A stretch of DNA of 64,000 nt, taken from contig NZ_JABBGI010000001.1 of NCBI RefSeq assembly GCF_012927325.1, positions 186,001 to 250,000 of the forward strand. Direction: 5' to 3'. Positions 16,539 to 26,192 of the stretch are shown piece after piece (position 1 is the first letter of the stretch; each line of letters opens with the position of its first letter). The DNA is from Chryseobacterium antibioticum. Lineage in GTDB: Bacteria; Bacteroidota; Bacteroidia; Flavobacteriales; Weeksellaceae. The notes below the pieces were generated by a model. That model saw only the letters and a list, made by a program, of their open reading frames with translations. It was not told the DNA's origin and did not search any database. The translations under genes and the position numbers were made by a program.

Positions 16539-17111
16539 TTACTTTGTAGCTGGTGTAGCCGCAGCTCCATTATTCCCAACTCTCTTATCATAAATAGCTT
16601 TTTCCCAAGGCTTCACATCGGTTACCCCGTACTGCTCACTTTTGGTAATGGCCATTTCGTCAAGAATATCTACAAAGTTCTTATATACTGCATCGTCAGT
16701 CGGCTTGATAATAACAGTAAATTTTGTTTTATCTGCTGCGCCTGCTTTTGCTTTCTCAATTATTTTTCTAATACCTTCTCTATCGTAAGTAGTCTCGCTA
16801 AGATTCTGATCAGTTAAAGATGTAGGATCCTGCTGATGCCAAAAAATCTTATTGTTTTTACCCAATAATAAAGAAATTGAGTTAGAAAGTTTAATTTCTG
16901 TTGGAGGTGGTTTCGGCTGATCCTCTTTTGGTTTCGCCGGAAGACCTAAATCCATTACATTCGGTTTGCTAAATGTGGTTGTGAACATAAAGAAGGTAAT
17001 CAATAGAAAACCCAAGTCCACCATTGGAGTCATATCTACTCTGGTATTCTGCTTCTTGGAACGTACCTTGCCGCCTTTGCCGCCTTTTTCCTGTACTTGT
17101 ACTTCTGCCAT
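16539..17111 (-). CDS. exbD: ExbD/TolR family biopolymer transporter (second copy in operon)
   Basis: 190 aa. A basic N-terminus is followed by the single membrane helix RVDMTPMVDLGFLLITFFMF with the conserved proton-path Asp, then TTTFSKPNVMDLGLPAKP and a periplasmic domain ending in DVKPWEKAIYDKR. Close relative of the orphan copy at 33469. Two different ExbD proteins next to one ExbB and TonB is typical of Bacteroidetes. 15 bp separate it from the first exbD. Confidence 0.95.
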   Translation of the reverse strand: MAEVQVQEKGGKGGKVRSKKQNTRVDMTPMVDLGFLLITFFMFTTTFSKPNVMDLGLPAKPKEDQPKPPPTEIKLSNSISLLLGKNNKIFWHQQDPTSLTDQNLSETTYDREGIRKIIEKAKAGAADKTKFTVIIKPTDDAVYKNFVDILDEMAITKSEQYGVTDVKPWEKAIYDKRVGNNGAAATPATK

Positions 17112-17126
17112 TTCTAAATGATATTA

Positions 17127-17729
17127 TTATGGTTTACCTTCTTGTGATGTAATCAACCAGAATTTAAGAAAATCAATATCTCTTAAACCTTCAAACAGGC
17201 TCTTAACTTTAGGGTACTCAGTTGTAACGTCTCCTTTGATCGCTAATTTGTAATCAGGATTTACGCTCAAACTTTGTTTTACCCATTCTACTAACTGCTT
17301 ATTTGTACTATCCATAGGAATCCCAGTAGGACTCTTAAAGCTTTTCTGCTCCTCATCTGACAAATCGAGATAGCCTTTCAGTTGGTTCATAGGAACCCCA
17401 ATTGCTTGTACTTTTTGAAATGCAGCTTTTTCTTGGTTGGTAAAAGTCATATTATACTTTTGACCCATTTTTTCTAAAAGCTGTAATCTCTCTGATGCAT
17501 TTTCTACTGGTTGGAAATAAAATTTCCCATCCGGAGTAGCGTTGATGGTCATCAAACTTGCATCAGGAAGTAACTTCTCTGATATTGAAGATGGCGGTTT
17601 AATCTGCTCCACGTCAGGTTTTTTAAACTGAGTGGTCAATATAAAGAATGTAAGTAGTAGGAAGGCAACGTCACACATTGCCGTCATATCCGTCACTACT
17701 CCATGTCTTTTTGGTTTGACTCTCGCCAT
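17127..17729 (-). CDS. exbD: ExbD/TolR family biopolymer transporter (first copy in operon)
   Basis: 200 aa. RVKPKRHGVVTDMTAMCDVAFLLLTFFIL is the N-terminal tail and membrane helix with the functional Asp. The periplasmic part contains MTINATPDGKFYFQP and KLAIKGDVTTEYPKVKSLFE. It differs clearly from the second ExbD (MTAMCDVAFL versus MTPMVDLGFL), so the pair probably forms a heteromeric stator with ExbB. Confidence 0.93.
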   Translation of the reverse strand: MARVKPKRHGVVTDMTAMCDVAFLLLTFFILTTQFKKPDVEQIKPPSSISEKLLPDASLMTINATPDGKFYFQPVENASERLQLLEKMGQKYNMTFTNQEKAAFQKVQAIGVPMNQLKGYLDLSDEEQKSFKSPTGIPMDSTNKQLVEWVKQSLSVNPDYKLAIKGDVTTEYPKVKSLFEGLRDIDFLKFWLITSQEGKP

Positions 17730-17797
17730 TGTTTTGAATTATTTTTTAATTAAACTTCACTTCTTTTATTGCTAATGCAAATATCTTGCTAAAATTC

Positions 17798-18661
17798 TTA
17801 GTTGAATTCAGCGAAAGACTGCTGGATGCTCATTGCGATCTCATCGATCTTGTAAGTCAATCCATCAATTCTAGATGTAAAGTAGTTATAAAGGATAATT
17901 GCAATAGCAGAAGTACCAATACCTAATGCAGTGTTGATCAATGCTTCAGAGATACCTGTAGAAAGTGCAGCAGCATCTGGAGTACCACCACCTGAACCTA
18001 ATGCAAAGAATGCTTTGATCATCCCGATTACTGTTCCTAAAAGTGCAATCAATGTTGCTACAGTACCTAAAGTAGAAAGAATCATCATGTTCTTTTCTAG
18101 CATTGGCATCTCAAGAGTTGTAGCCTCTTCAATAGCTTTGTTAAGAGCTACCATTTTTTGCTCTTTATTTAAAGTAGTATCATGAGAAAGTGCTTTGTAA
18201 GTGGTAAGACCTTCTTTTACTACGTTACCTACAGATCCTTGTTGTCTGTCACACTCTTCTAAAGCTTCGTCAACCTTGTTTTGGTTTAGTAAGCTTCTTA
18301 CTTGTACTACGAAGTTGTCTAAGTTTCCTTTTCCTGCAGCCTTACCTAGTACGAAATGTCTTTCAAAAGAGAAAACGATTACAGTAATCATGAAAGTAAT
18401 CAAGATTGGTACGATAACCCCTCCTTTGTAGATAATCCCTAAAAACGATTCCGGGTGAATGTCTTTTCCTTCAACACTAGAGAAAGCTACAGAACCACTA
18501 CCTAGTTTTTCTGCGTCTTTAAAGTTTCCTGGGCTCCCAAGAACAAATAAATAAATACAAACTCCTATAACGAATAAAATAGGAATAATAACAGCCGGGT
18601 TTAAACCTCCTGCTTTTCTAGCAACTACTTGCTCATCATTTTTTGAAACATTCATTTCCAT
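17798..18661 (-). CDS. exbB: MotA/TolQ/ExbB proton channel protein
   Basis: 287 aa, with Met1 or Met3 as start. Membrane segments at about 20-42, 80-100, 190-215 and 235-260. The conserved channel region reads MMILSTLGTVATLIALLGTVIGMIKAFFAL, followed by TGISEALINTALGIGTSAIAI, the MotA/ExbB signature. It uses the proton gradient to drive TonB. First gene of the Ton operon; the region upstream (18662-18902) is AT-rich, with a possible minus-strand -7 box TAATTTTG at 18713-18720. Confidence 0.95.
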   Translation of the reverse strand: MEMNVSKNDEQVVARKAGGLNPAVIIPILFVIGVCIYLFVLGSPGNFKDAEKLGSGSVAFSSVEGKDIHPESFLGIIYKGGVIVPILITFMITVIVFSFERHFVLGKAAGKGNLDNFVVQVRSLLNQNKVDEALEECDRQQGSVGNVVKEGLTTYKALSHDTTLNKEQKMVALNKAIEEATTLEMPMLEKNMMILSTLGTVATLIALLGTVIGMIKAFFALGSGGGTPDAAALSTGISEALINTALGIGTSAIAIILYNYFTSRIDGLTYKIDEIAMSIQQSFAEFN

Positions 18662-18902
18662 ATTTAACTAAATTATATTGTTTTTAAAATTTTACAGGGT
18701 GTAAATTAAAGGCAAAATTAATTAAAATGCAAGAGTCTTAAATAAACATTTTGCATTTTTCTGATAAAGAAATTTTAATACGATTTCGATATAATAATTT
18801 TTTTTAATTATTTTATTTATTTTTCTCAATTTTAACATTTGTGTTAGAAATTTAAAAAAATAAGACCTTCATTTTTTTTAATTTGCCAATGTTAAGTTTC
18901 TT

Positions 18903-21716
18903 TTAAATTACGATATTCACAATACGGTGATGCACGACGATGATTTTTTTAGGTGTTTTACCTTCCAAAATAGGCTGCATCTTTTCATCTGAAATCACCA
19001 AATCTTCTACCTCCTTCGCTGATAGCTGAGCAGAAAGTGAAATTTTGAACTTCATTTTACCGTTTACACTTACCGGATACTCGATTTCATCCTCTACCAG
19101 ATAATCTTCATTCAATATAGGGAATTTTTCAAATTCAACAGATTCCTTATTTCCCAGTAGGCTCCAAAGTTCTTCACAGATATGGGGAGCATACGGAGAG
19201 ATGATAACGGCTAATGGTTCTACAATATTGCGCTTGTTGCATTTTATTTTTTGAAGCTCATTCACAGCAATCATAAATGAAGATACAGAGGTATTGAATG
19301 AGAAGTTCTCAATGTCATAAACCACCTTCTTTATTAGGGTATGCAAAACTTTGTATTCTGCTTTTGTAGGTTCTTCATCAGAAACTTCAAAAACATCTCC
19401 GTTGAAATACAGGTTCCAGAATTTTTTAAGGAAACCATATACTCCACTTAATCCTTGCGTATTCCAAGGCTTGGACTGTTCCAATGGACCTAAGAACATT
19501 TCATATAGTCTTAATCCGTCTGCTCCGTATTCCTCACAGATATCATCAGGATTTACAACGTTGTATTTAGACTTGGACATTTTCTCTACTTCACGGTCTG
19601 TGATGTATTTTCCGTCCTCCAAAATAAATTCCGCGTTCGCATAATCAGGTCTCCAGGCTTTGAAAGCCTCGGTATCCAATTCATCAGAGGTACCTTTTAA
19701 TAAGGATACATCTACATGAATCTTCTGGGTCTGATGATCAGCAGCAAGATTTTTTGAAACATATTGATTGGTTCCATCGATTCTGTATACAAATGCACTC
19801 ATCCCCAAAATCATCCCCTGATTGATCAGCTTCTGGAAAGGTTCATCTTGATTAATATATCCTCTGTCTTTTAAGAACATGTTCCAGAAACGTGAATATA
19901 ATAAATGACCTGTTGCGTGCTCACTTCCTCCGATGTATAAATCTACCTGTCCCCAATAATCGCTTAAGTTTTTATCCGCAAAAACCTCATCATTGGAAGG
20001 ATCCATATATCTAAGGAAATACCATGAACTTCCTGCCCAACCCGGCATAGTAGATAATTCTAACGGGAATATAGTTGTGTCATCAATAAGATCTGTAGAA
20101 ACAACTTTCTGATTAGCCTCATCCCATGCAAACTCTTTTGCATTCCCTAGTGGCGGATCACCATCTTCGGTAGGAAGATATTTTTCAACTTCAGGAAGTT
20201 CCAGCGGTAAAGCCGAAACCGGAAGCGTGTAAGGCATTCCCTCCTTGTAATAGATAGGAACCGGTTCTCCCCAATAACGTTGTCTGGAGAAAATAGCATC
20301 ACGTTGTCTATAGTTCGTTGTTCCGTGGCCAATTCCTTTGTTTTCGATTTCAGAAATTATTTTTGACTTGGCATCATTATAATGTAATCCATTTAAGAAA
20401 TCAGAGTTCACACAAACTGAGTCTTTAGAGTCGAAAGATTTTTCCTGAACATCTTCATCGGTATCCACTACCTTTTTAATATCAAGGTTAAATTTCTTAG
20501 CAAATCTATGGTCACGTTCGTCATGCGCAGGAACTGCCATTACAGCACCTGTTCCATAGCCCATCAATACATAATCTGAAATATAGATCGGCATTTTCTC
20601 GCCACTGAAAGGATTGATTGCATAACTTCCTGTAAAAGCACCGCTCACGTTTTTCACGTCAGCCATCCTGTCTCTTTCCGTTTTTTTGGAAGTTTCTTCA
20701 ATATAAGAATCTACTTCTGCTTTCTGAGCTTCTGTCGTAATAGCATCTACCAAAGGATTTTCAGGAGCCAACACCATAAATGTTGCTCCAAAAATAGTGT
20801 CAGGTCTTGTTGTAAACACCTCAACGGTCTCATCATGACCTTCCACCTGAAACTGAACCTGTGCTCCCTGGGATTTTCCGATCCAGTATTCCTGAGCATC
20901 TTTAAGAGGCTGTGGCCAGTCTAATGTATTTAGTCCCTGCAACAATCTTTCAGAGTAGGCAGATATTCTCATACTCCACTGCATCATTTTCTTTTGAAAT
21001 ACAGGGAATCCTCCTCTTTCAGATTTTCCGTCTTTTACTTCATCATTCGCCAATACGGTTCCCAAAGCCGGACACCAGTTTACGGTGGTCTCTGCTCTGA
21101 AAGCCAGACGGTAATTTAACAGGATATCTTCTTTGTCAAGGTCTGAAGAATCTTTCCATTCTTCTGCCGTGAAATTTAATTCGTCGTTTTGATTAGCATT
21201 TAATCCTTCTGTTCCTTTTTCTTCAAAATGCTGAATCAGGGTGTTGATCGATTCTGCCTTATCAGTATCTTTATTATACCATGAATGATACAGCTCGATA
21301 AAGATCCACTGGGTCCATTTATAATATGATGCATCTGAAGTTCTCACTTCCCTGCTCCAGTCGAATGAAAAACCGATTTTTTTCAGCTGTTCTTCATATC
21401 TGTTGATATTCTCCTCAGTAGTAATCGCCGGATGCTGTCCTGTCTGGATTGCATACTGTTCAGCAGGAAGCCCGAAGCTGTCATAACCTACAGGATGGAG
21501 GACATTAAAACCCTGATGTCTTTTATATCTCGCATAAATATCCGATGCAATATATCCCAGCGGGTGCCCCACATGAAGCCCTGCTCCAGATGGATACGGA
21601 AACATATCGAGAACATAAAATTTAGGTTTGTCCGTGTTATTGGAGGTTTTGTAGGTCTGGTTTTCTTCCCAGTACTTCTGCCACTTTTTTTCTATCTGCT
21701 GATGATCGTAAAACAC
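18903..21716 (-). CDS. leuS: Leucine--tRNA ligase
   Basis: 937 aa class I synthetase of normal Bacteroidetes length. The HIGH motif appears as HVGHPLGY (about 48-55), the second signature as KMSKSKYNVV (about 710), an editing (CP1) domain lies between (TTRPDTIFGATFMVLAPENP, YGTGAVMAVPAHDERD), and the anticodon-binding domain is C-terminal. It charges tRNA-Leu. It stands alone on the minus strand between the exbB region and a lipocalin-like gene. Confidence 0.97.
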   Translation of the reverse strand: MFYDHQQIEKKWQKYWEENQTYKTSNNTDKPKFYVLDMFPYPSGAGLHVGHPLGYIASDIYARYKRHQGFNVLHPVGYDSFGLPAEQYAIQTGQHPAITTEENINRYEEQLKKIGFSFDWSREVRTSDASYYKWTQWIFIELYHSWYNKDTDKAESINTLIQHFEEKGTEGLNANQNDELNFTAEEWKDSSDLDKEDILLNYRLAFRAETTVNWCPALGTVLANDEVKDGKSERGGFPVFQKKMMQWSMRISAYSERLLQGLNTLDWPQPLKDAQEYWIGKSQGAQVQFQVEGHDETVEVFTTRPDTIFGATFMVLAPENPLVDAITTEAQKAEVDSYIEETSKKTERDRMADVKNVSGAFTGSYAINPFSGEKMPIYISDYVLMGYGTGAVMAVPAHDERDHRFAKKFNLDIKKVVDTDEDVQEKSFDSKDSVCVNSDFLNGLHYNDAKSKIISEIENKGIGHGTTNYRQRDAIFSRQRYWGEPVPIYYKEGMPYTLPVSALPLELPEVEKYLPTEDGDPPLGNAKEFAWDEANQKVVSTDLIDDTTIFPLELSTMPGWAGSSWYFLRYMDPSNDEVFADKNLSDYWGQVDLYIGGSEHATGHLLYSRFWNMFLKDRGYINQDEPFQKLINQGMILGMSAFVYRIDGTNQYVSKNLAADHQTQKIHVDVSLLKGTSDELDTEAFKAWRPDYANAEFILEDGKYITDREVEKMSKSKYNVVNPDDICEEYGADGLRLYEMFLGPLEQSKPWNTQGLSGVYGFLKKFWNLYFNGDVFEVSDEEPTKAEYKVLHTLIKKVVYDIENFSFNTSVSSFMIAVNELQKIKCNKRNIVEPLAVIISPYAPHICEELWSLLGNKESVEFEKFPILNEDYLVEDEIEYPVSVNGKMKFKISLSAQLSAKEVEDLVISDEKMQPILEGKTPKKIIVVHHRIVNIVI

Positions 21717-21856
21717 TTTTTATAATAGATGTTAGATGTTAGACTTTTGATATTAGAGTTAATTCTTATCATTAATTCCAAATCAAGATTCACAAAAATA
21801 ATGATTTTAAAAGAAATGGAAATTTTAATTTTAATTAATTCAGAAATACCTTGTAA

Positions 21857-21884
21857 CAAAAAAAATCTCATCCGGAGATGAGAT
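21857..21884 (-). terminator. Terminator of the lipocalin-like gene
   Basis: Stem ATCTCATC (21865-21872) with GATGAGAT (21877-21884), loop CGGA, followed on the minus strand by a run of T. Confidence 0.8.
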
Positions 21885-21909
21885 CTATAATAAGGTATGA
21901 AATGTCTTT

Positions 21910-22383
21910 TTATTGAGGGATTCTTCTCATGGTATATGTTCTTGTTTTATATACCGTCGGATCCTGAGTTTCTTCTCTAATAGATAGGTTCAAGGTCGTA
22001 TCGTCAAGGGTAATGATTTTACCATTGGCAGGTTCTACAATTCCCTGATATTTTAGTACTACCGTTTTTGCACTTCTGTCATAGGTGTAGGTAAAGTTCA
22101 CATCTGATACGATTGTACACTGCGGTGTTGTACCAATCTCTCCATTCTTAGTTCTTTTCCCGCTCGCTTCAGTATTGAATCTCCATCTGGATTCTTTCTC
22201 ACAATCGGTATAGGTAATAAGATCGGAAACAGGCTCTTCCCCAACTTCAACGGTGGTCACGACTTCTTTCAGTGGCTGCCAAACCCCTACAAGAGGGTAT
22301 TCCATCGTATCATCGCCATCATCATTACATCCTGTAGCTACAAATAATGATAAACCTGCAAATAGTAATGCTAATTTCTTCAT
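21910..22383 (-). CDS. Lipocalin-like lipoprotein
   Basis: 157 aa from the chosen Met (five codons after the longest start). Lipoprotein signal MKKLALLFAGLSLFVATGC then NDDGDD. The mature part has VGVWQPLKEVVTTVEVG and SRWRFNTEASGKRTKNG, with alternating beta strands and TDCEKES, the pattern of Bacteroidetes lipocalin-like (DUF4923/lipocalin_5-type) extracellular lipoproteins that fold as a small beta barrel. Ligand and role unknown. Single gene with its own terminator. Confidence 0.65.
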   Translation of the reverse strand: MKKLALLFAGLSLFVATGCNDDGDDTMEYPLVGVWQPLKEVVTTVEVGEEPVSDLITYTDCEKESRWRFNTEASGKRTKNGEIGTTPQCTIVSDVNFTYTYDRSAKTVVLKYQGIVEPANGKIITLDDTTLNLSIREETQDPTVYKTRTYTMRRIPQ

Positions 22384-22557
22384 ATATAAAATTTTCAAGG
22401 GCTAAAATTATAATTTTTTTGATTTATAACACCATTTTTTGTGAAAAATTATTTCGATAATCGATATTTCTGAAAATTTTAGAACATTAATCCTCATAAT
22501 AGCCATTATTTAACAAATATTGAATACAAGATTCTATCTCTATTTTATTAAAAAAAC

Positions 22558-22565
22558 TATTTTTG
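22558..22565 (+). promoter_or_regulatory. -7 box of the acyltransferase gene
   Basis: TATTTTTG, a perfect match to TAnnTTTG, 16 bases before the ATG. A matching -33 element is not evident. Confidence 0.5.
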
Positions 22566-22581
22566 CAGAAAGAAAATAAAA

Positions 22582-23559
22582 ATGCAGGATATAACGAAAA
22601 ATAATTTTGACTTCATACGTGTTCTCCTTGCTTTCATTGTCTTTGTAGGACATTTGGGAGCTTTAAGTGACTCGAGCCAGCTTGAATTCTTAACACACAG
22701 CCCGGTAGAAGTTGCCGTTTATTCTTTTTTCATTGTCAGTGGATTTCTTATTGCCAGGAGCTATGAAAGATCTTCCAGCCTGAAAAGCTATGCCAAGAAG
22801 AGATTCAACAGGATTGTTCCCACTTATCTATTGGTTGTTTTTCTCTGTACTGTACTTCTGAGTCTGGTAAGTACTTTGTCTTTTTCTGATTATTTCGGAA
22901 ATGTTCAGGTTTATAAATATTTCTTCTGGAATTCTATATTCATGAACTTCATGGCCCCTTCCCTTCCCGGAGTATTTGGGAATCAAGCTGTCAACGGTGC
23001 CCTATGGACGCTTAAGATTGAAATGTGCTTTTATTTCGTTGTTCCCCTGATCTTCTTATTATTCGGAAAGAACAATAAGTACCGAAATATCAGCCTGATC
23101 ATTCTGTATTTTCTTTCTCTGGTCTTCCTTAATTATTTTGAAATGACTGGAAAGTCTGCTATTGCAAGACAGTTACCCGGCTCGCTATGTTATTTCATTG
23201 GAGGAATGCTGATTTATTTTCATTTTGACAAATTCATCAAATACAAAAATATCCTTTTCCTCATAGCGATCATTACGGTTTGGATAGACCTGATTCTGCA
23301 CATTAAATTATTCTCGCCCATTATGATCAGTATTATTGTATTGTATATCACCTATTCACTGAAATTCCTGAATAATTTCGGAAAATATGGAGATTTCACG
23401 TATGGTATTTATATCTTCCACTTCCCTATTATTAGGGTATTTGCTACACTTGGACTATTTGCCAATTACAATCCTTTTTTCATGAGTTTTGTATGCATGT
23501 TGGTAGTGATCGGAGTAGGAATTGCATCGTGGCATCTTTATGAGAAAAAATTTTTATAA
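22582..23559 (+). CDS. Membrane-bound acyltransferase family 3 (OafA/YrhL type)
   Basis: 325 aa with about ten membrane helices. N-terminal NNFDFIRVLLAFIVFVGH contains the FD-x-x-R-x-x-L and His characteristic of acyltransferase_3 proteins, followed by FFIVSGFLIARSYERS and LWTLKIEMCFYFVVPLIF. These enzymes O-acetylate or otherwise acylate surface polysaccharides or LPS. It begins a three-gene set with a family 2 glycosyltransferase and an unknown protein, next to waaA on the opposite strand, which supports a role in envelope glycan modification. Confidence 0.88.
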   Translation: MQDITKNNFDFIRVLLAFIVFVGHLGALSDSSQLEFLTHSPVEVAVYSFFIVSGFLIARSYERSSSLKSYAKKRFNRIVPTYLLVVFLCTVLLSLVSTLSFSDYFGNVQVYKYFFWNSIFMNFMAPSLPGVFGNQAVNGALWTLKIEMCFYFVVPLIFLLFGKNNKYRNISLIILYFLSLVFLNYFEMTGKSAIARQLPGSLCYFIGGMLIYFHFDKFIKYKNILFLIAIITVWIDLILHIKLFSPIMISIIVLYITYSLKFLNNFGKYGDFTYGIYIFHFPIIRVFATLGLFANYNPFFMSFVCMLVVIGVGIASWHLYEKKFL

Positions 23560-23581
23560 TTTTACCCCAGTAAATACACAA

Positions 23582-24337
23582 ATGAAAGACCTGGTCTCCA
23601 TCATCACTCCCTGCTACAATTCTGCTGAATTCATCGAAGAAACGATACAGTCCGTTCTCAACCAAACCTATGAAAACTGGGAATGGCTAATTACTGATGA
23701 TCTTTCCAAAGACCATACGGTAGACATCATAAGAAAATACAATGACCCAAGGATAAAACTTCAGGTCCTTGCAAAAAATGGCGGCGCTGGAAATGCCAGA
23801 AACAATAGCCTGGAAAGAGCTATGGGACGATATATCGCCTTTCTTGATTCTGATGATTTCTGGTATCCTGAATATCTGGAAACCATGACAGATTATATGG
23901 AAGAAAACAATGCGGAGCTCGTCTACTGTAATTATTCCAGGTGTAACGAGCAATTGCAGCCTGTTTTAAAGGATTTCTTAGCAGACAAAGTCGTAACCTT
24001 TTCTAACCTTCTGAAGACCTGCAGGCTGGCACCAGTCTCTACAATGTATGACACCAAAAGAGTCGGGAAATTTTTATTCCCAGTAAAAAGTAAACGCGAA
24101 GACCACGTCATGTGGCTGAACCTTCTCAAAGTAATTCCGGAAGGCATGCCCATCAATAAGACACTAGCCAAATACAGAATGCGCGAGAACAGCGTTTCAC
24201 GAAAGAAAAAAAACATCATTAAAGATCAATATCTGGTATACAAAGACTTTATGGGATTCTCTACTGTAAAATCTCTTTACTATACAGCTAATTGGGCTCT
24301 CAACGGATTTTTAAAATATTCTAAAATTTTCAATTAA
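23582..24337 (+). CDS. Glycosyltransferase family 2
   Basis: 251 aa from the chosen ATG. A longer start at 23522 would overlap the acyltransferase gene, and MKDLVSIITPCYNSAEFIEE is the normal GT2 beginning. GT-A fold motifs: nucleotide-sugar site WEWLITDDLSKDHT and the DxD-like FLDSDDFWYPEYLE (about 85-98). The C-terminal half has RMRENSVSRKKKN, as in LPS and teichoic-type glycosyltransferases. Its stop overlaps the next ATG (TAATG), so it is coupled to the unknown gene that follows. Confidence 0.88.
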   Translation: MKDLVSIITPCYNSAEFIEETIQSVLNQTYENWEWLITDDLSKDHTVDIIRKYNDPRIKLQVLAKNGGAGNARNNSLERAMGRYIAFLDSDDFWYPEYLETMTDYMEENNAELVYCNYSRCNEQLQPVLKDFLADKVVTFSNLLKTCRLAPVSTMYDTKRVGKFLFPVKSKREDHVMWLNLLKVIPEGMPINKTLAKYRMRENSVSRKKKNIIKDQYLVYKDFMGFSTVKSLYYTANWALNGFLKYSKIFN

Positions 24338-24963
24338 TGGAGTACTCAAAAGAGTTTAAAGCAGCATTGAGTGCTTTTTCCAATGTAGAAAAAGACCGTC
24401 TTATTTTCAGGCTCCTGAAAAAGGATAAGCTTTTGTCTAAAAAACTGTATTTCGAACTGATCGATCAGGAAACAACTGATGATAAGAGAAATGCAATGGA
24501 AGAAAATATTGCAGAACAGGTTCTTTTGGCCTCAAAATATGTTGGAAACGCCAAATATTTCCTGACCATTATCCGAAAACTGAGCGCAGAAATAACGGAA
24601 CATATCAAAATAACAACGGATAGATTCGGGGAAGTTTCGCTGAACCTTTTGCTGGTGAACAGAATTTTAGATTCCAACAACGACTTCAGCAGACAGCGAT
24701 TTGACAATGTTTATAAACTCTATATCTATATCATTAATAAAGTATTCAAAGCACTGGTATTAACGAAAAAACTGGATGAAGATTACTGGATGGAGATCGA
24801 TGAGCTTCTGAGAGAAACCCAAACCAAAATCTCTGAAAATCATTACCTGCAGAAACTCTGCATCAACAATGGTCTGGACTTCAACTGGCTTGAATCTGAA
24901 AATATTCCGGATGATATAGATCAGATCATGAAAGACATCAAGAGTCAGGGATTTTTAAGATAA
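24337..24963 (+). CDS. Conserved-looking protein of unknown function
   Basis: 208 aa, soluble, strongly charged and predicted mostly helical, without signal or membrane segments. EKDRLIFRLLKKDKLLSKKL, a middle segment YKLYIYIINKVFKALVLTKK and a C-terminal LCINNGLDFNWLESENIPDD are its most distinctive parts. I recognise no domain. It is translationally coupled to the glycosyltransferase by a one-base TAATG overlap and converges with waaA, overlapping its 3' end by nine bases. The context suggests a link to envelope glycan synthesis, but it could simply be a conserved neighbour. Confidence 0.75.
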   Translation: MEYSKEFKAALSAFSNVEKDRLIFRLLKKDKLLSKKLYFELIDQETTDDKRNAMEENIAEQVLLASKYVGNAKYFLTIIRKLSAEITEHIKITTDRFGEVSLNLLLVNRILDSNNDFSRQRFDNVYKLYIYIINKVFKALVLTKKLDEDYWMEIDELLRETQTKISENHYLQKLCINNGLDFNWLESENIPDDIDQIMKDIKSQGFLR

Positions 24964-26187
24964 AATCTTCTGAAGAATCAGATGGGTAGCATTCGGTTTT
25001 TCGGCAACAAACTTTTCGGCATTTTCAGACATTGCCTTTAATTCTTCTTCATTATTAAGGAGAAACAGCACAAAATCTGCTGCTGCAGATTCTTCGGTAA
25101 AAGATTTTCCTCCATTAGCAGCAATCAGATCATCAGCCTCAGGATTTTTTCTGTAATGATTTCCAAAGATCACTGGTACACCGAATGTTGCCGCTTCCAA
25201 AATGTTGTGTAATCCTGCATCATGAAAACCTCCGCCAACCACAGCTACATCTACATAAGAATATAGTTTTGACAGCAAACCGATACTGTCGATGATTAAA
25301 AGTTGTTCACTGAAATTTGAAGACTGAATATTTTTAATTTCACTGTATAATAAAGCATCAGGAAAAGTCTGTTTTAGATGAGACACCCTTTTCAGATCAT
25401 GGGGAGCCATAATTATTTTCACGCCTCTATTCTTCTGCGAAATGACTGCTGCCATTTTCTCCTCTGCCAGCCATGAACTTCCAAATACTATCGTTTGATG
25501 ATTGCTTATAAACTCTGAAATACATTCAACATAATTATCCCGGGATCTCAGTTGTTTTACTCTGTCAAATCTTGTATCTCCTGTTACTGAAGAATTACTC
25601 AGCCCAACACTTTTAGCCAGTGCAAAAGAAAATTCTGTCTGGTGAAAAAACCAGTCAACGTTTTTCCTGAGCTGTTTTACAAACCATTTTCCATAAGAGG
25701 TAAAGAAGGCTTGTCTTTCATAAAACAAAGCTGATATCACATAGATCTTAGCGTCTTGATTTTTAAGTTCAGCCAGAAGATGGTACCAATAATCATACTT
25801 AACTGTAAAAAATAATTCGATATTAAACTGGGAAACAAATTCTTTTACGGTACTTTTTTTATCAAAAGGAAGATAACAGATCACATCAGCAATATGTTTC
25901 TTTTTAACAACATTTTCATAGCCTGATGGAGAAAAGAAGGTCACAAGGATTTTATGATCCGGATATTTCTCTTTCAGTTTTTCCAAAACAGGAAGTCCCT
26001 GCTCATATTCGCCCAGGCTGGCCGCATGCATCCAAATCACCTTGTCAGATGGCAAAAATGCCGCTTTTACTTTATCTAAAGACTGCTTTCTTCCTTCAAC
26101 TCCTTTTTTAGTTTTATCATTAAACAAGGAAAAGACTTTCATTCCGAAAATGAGAAGGCTGATAAATATGTTGTATAGGAAGGACAT
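24955..26187 (-). CDS. waaA: 3-deoxy-D-manno-octulosonic acid (Kdo) transferase
   Basis: 410 aa, GT-B fold. A membrane anchor at the N-terminus (about 3-22) is followed by WMHAASLGEYEQGLPVLEKL (with the family Glu of the HAASLGE motif), the hinge region, VFGSSWLAEEKMA and VAVVGGGFHDAGLHNILEAA, then GVPVIFGNHYRKNPEADDL, the CMP-Kdo binding side. It adds Kdo to the lipid A precursor at the inner membrane. Last gene of a minus-strand series with NlpC/P60, DUF1648 and cupin genes (5-bp gap from the cupin). Confidence 0.93.
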   Translation of the reverse strand: MSFLYNIFISLLIFGMKVFSLFNDKTKKGVEGRKQSLDKVKAAFLPSDKVIWMHAASLGEYEQGLPVLEKLKEKYPDHKILVTFFSPSGYENVVKKKHIADVICYLPFDKKSTVKEFVSQFNIELFFTVKYDYWYHLLAELKNQDAKIYVISALFYERQAFFTSYGKWFVKQLRKNVDWFFHQTEFSFALAKSVGLSNSSVTGDTRFDRVKQLRSRDNYVECISEFISNHQTIVFGSSWLAEEKMAAVISQKNRGVKIIMAPHDLKRVSHLKQTFPDALLYSEIKNIQSSNFSEQLLIIDSIGLLSKLYSYVDVAVVGGGFHDAGLHNILEAATFGVPVIFGNHYRKNPEADDLIAANGGKSFTEESAAADFVLFLLNNEEELKAMSENAEKFVAEKPNATHLILQKILS

Positions 26188-26192
26188 CTTAT

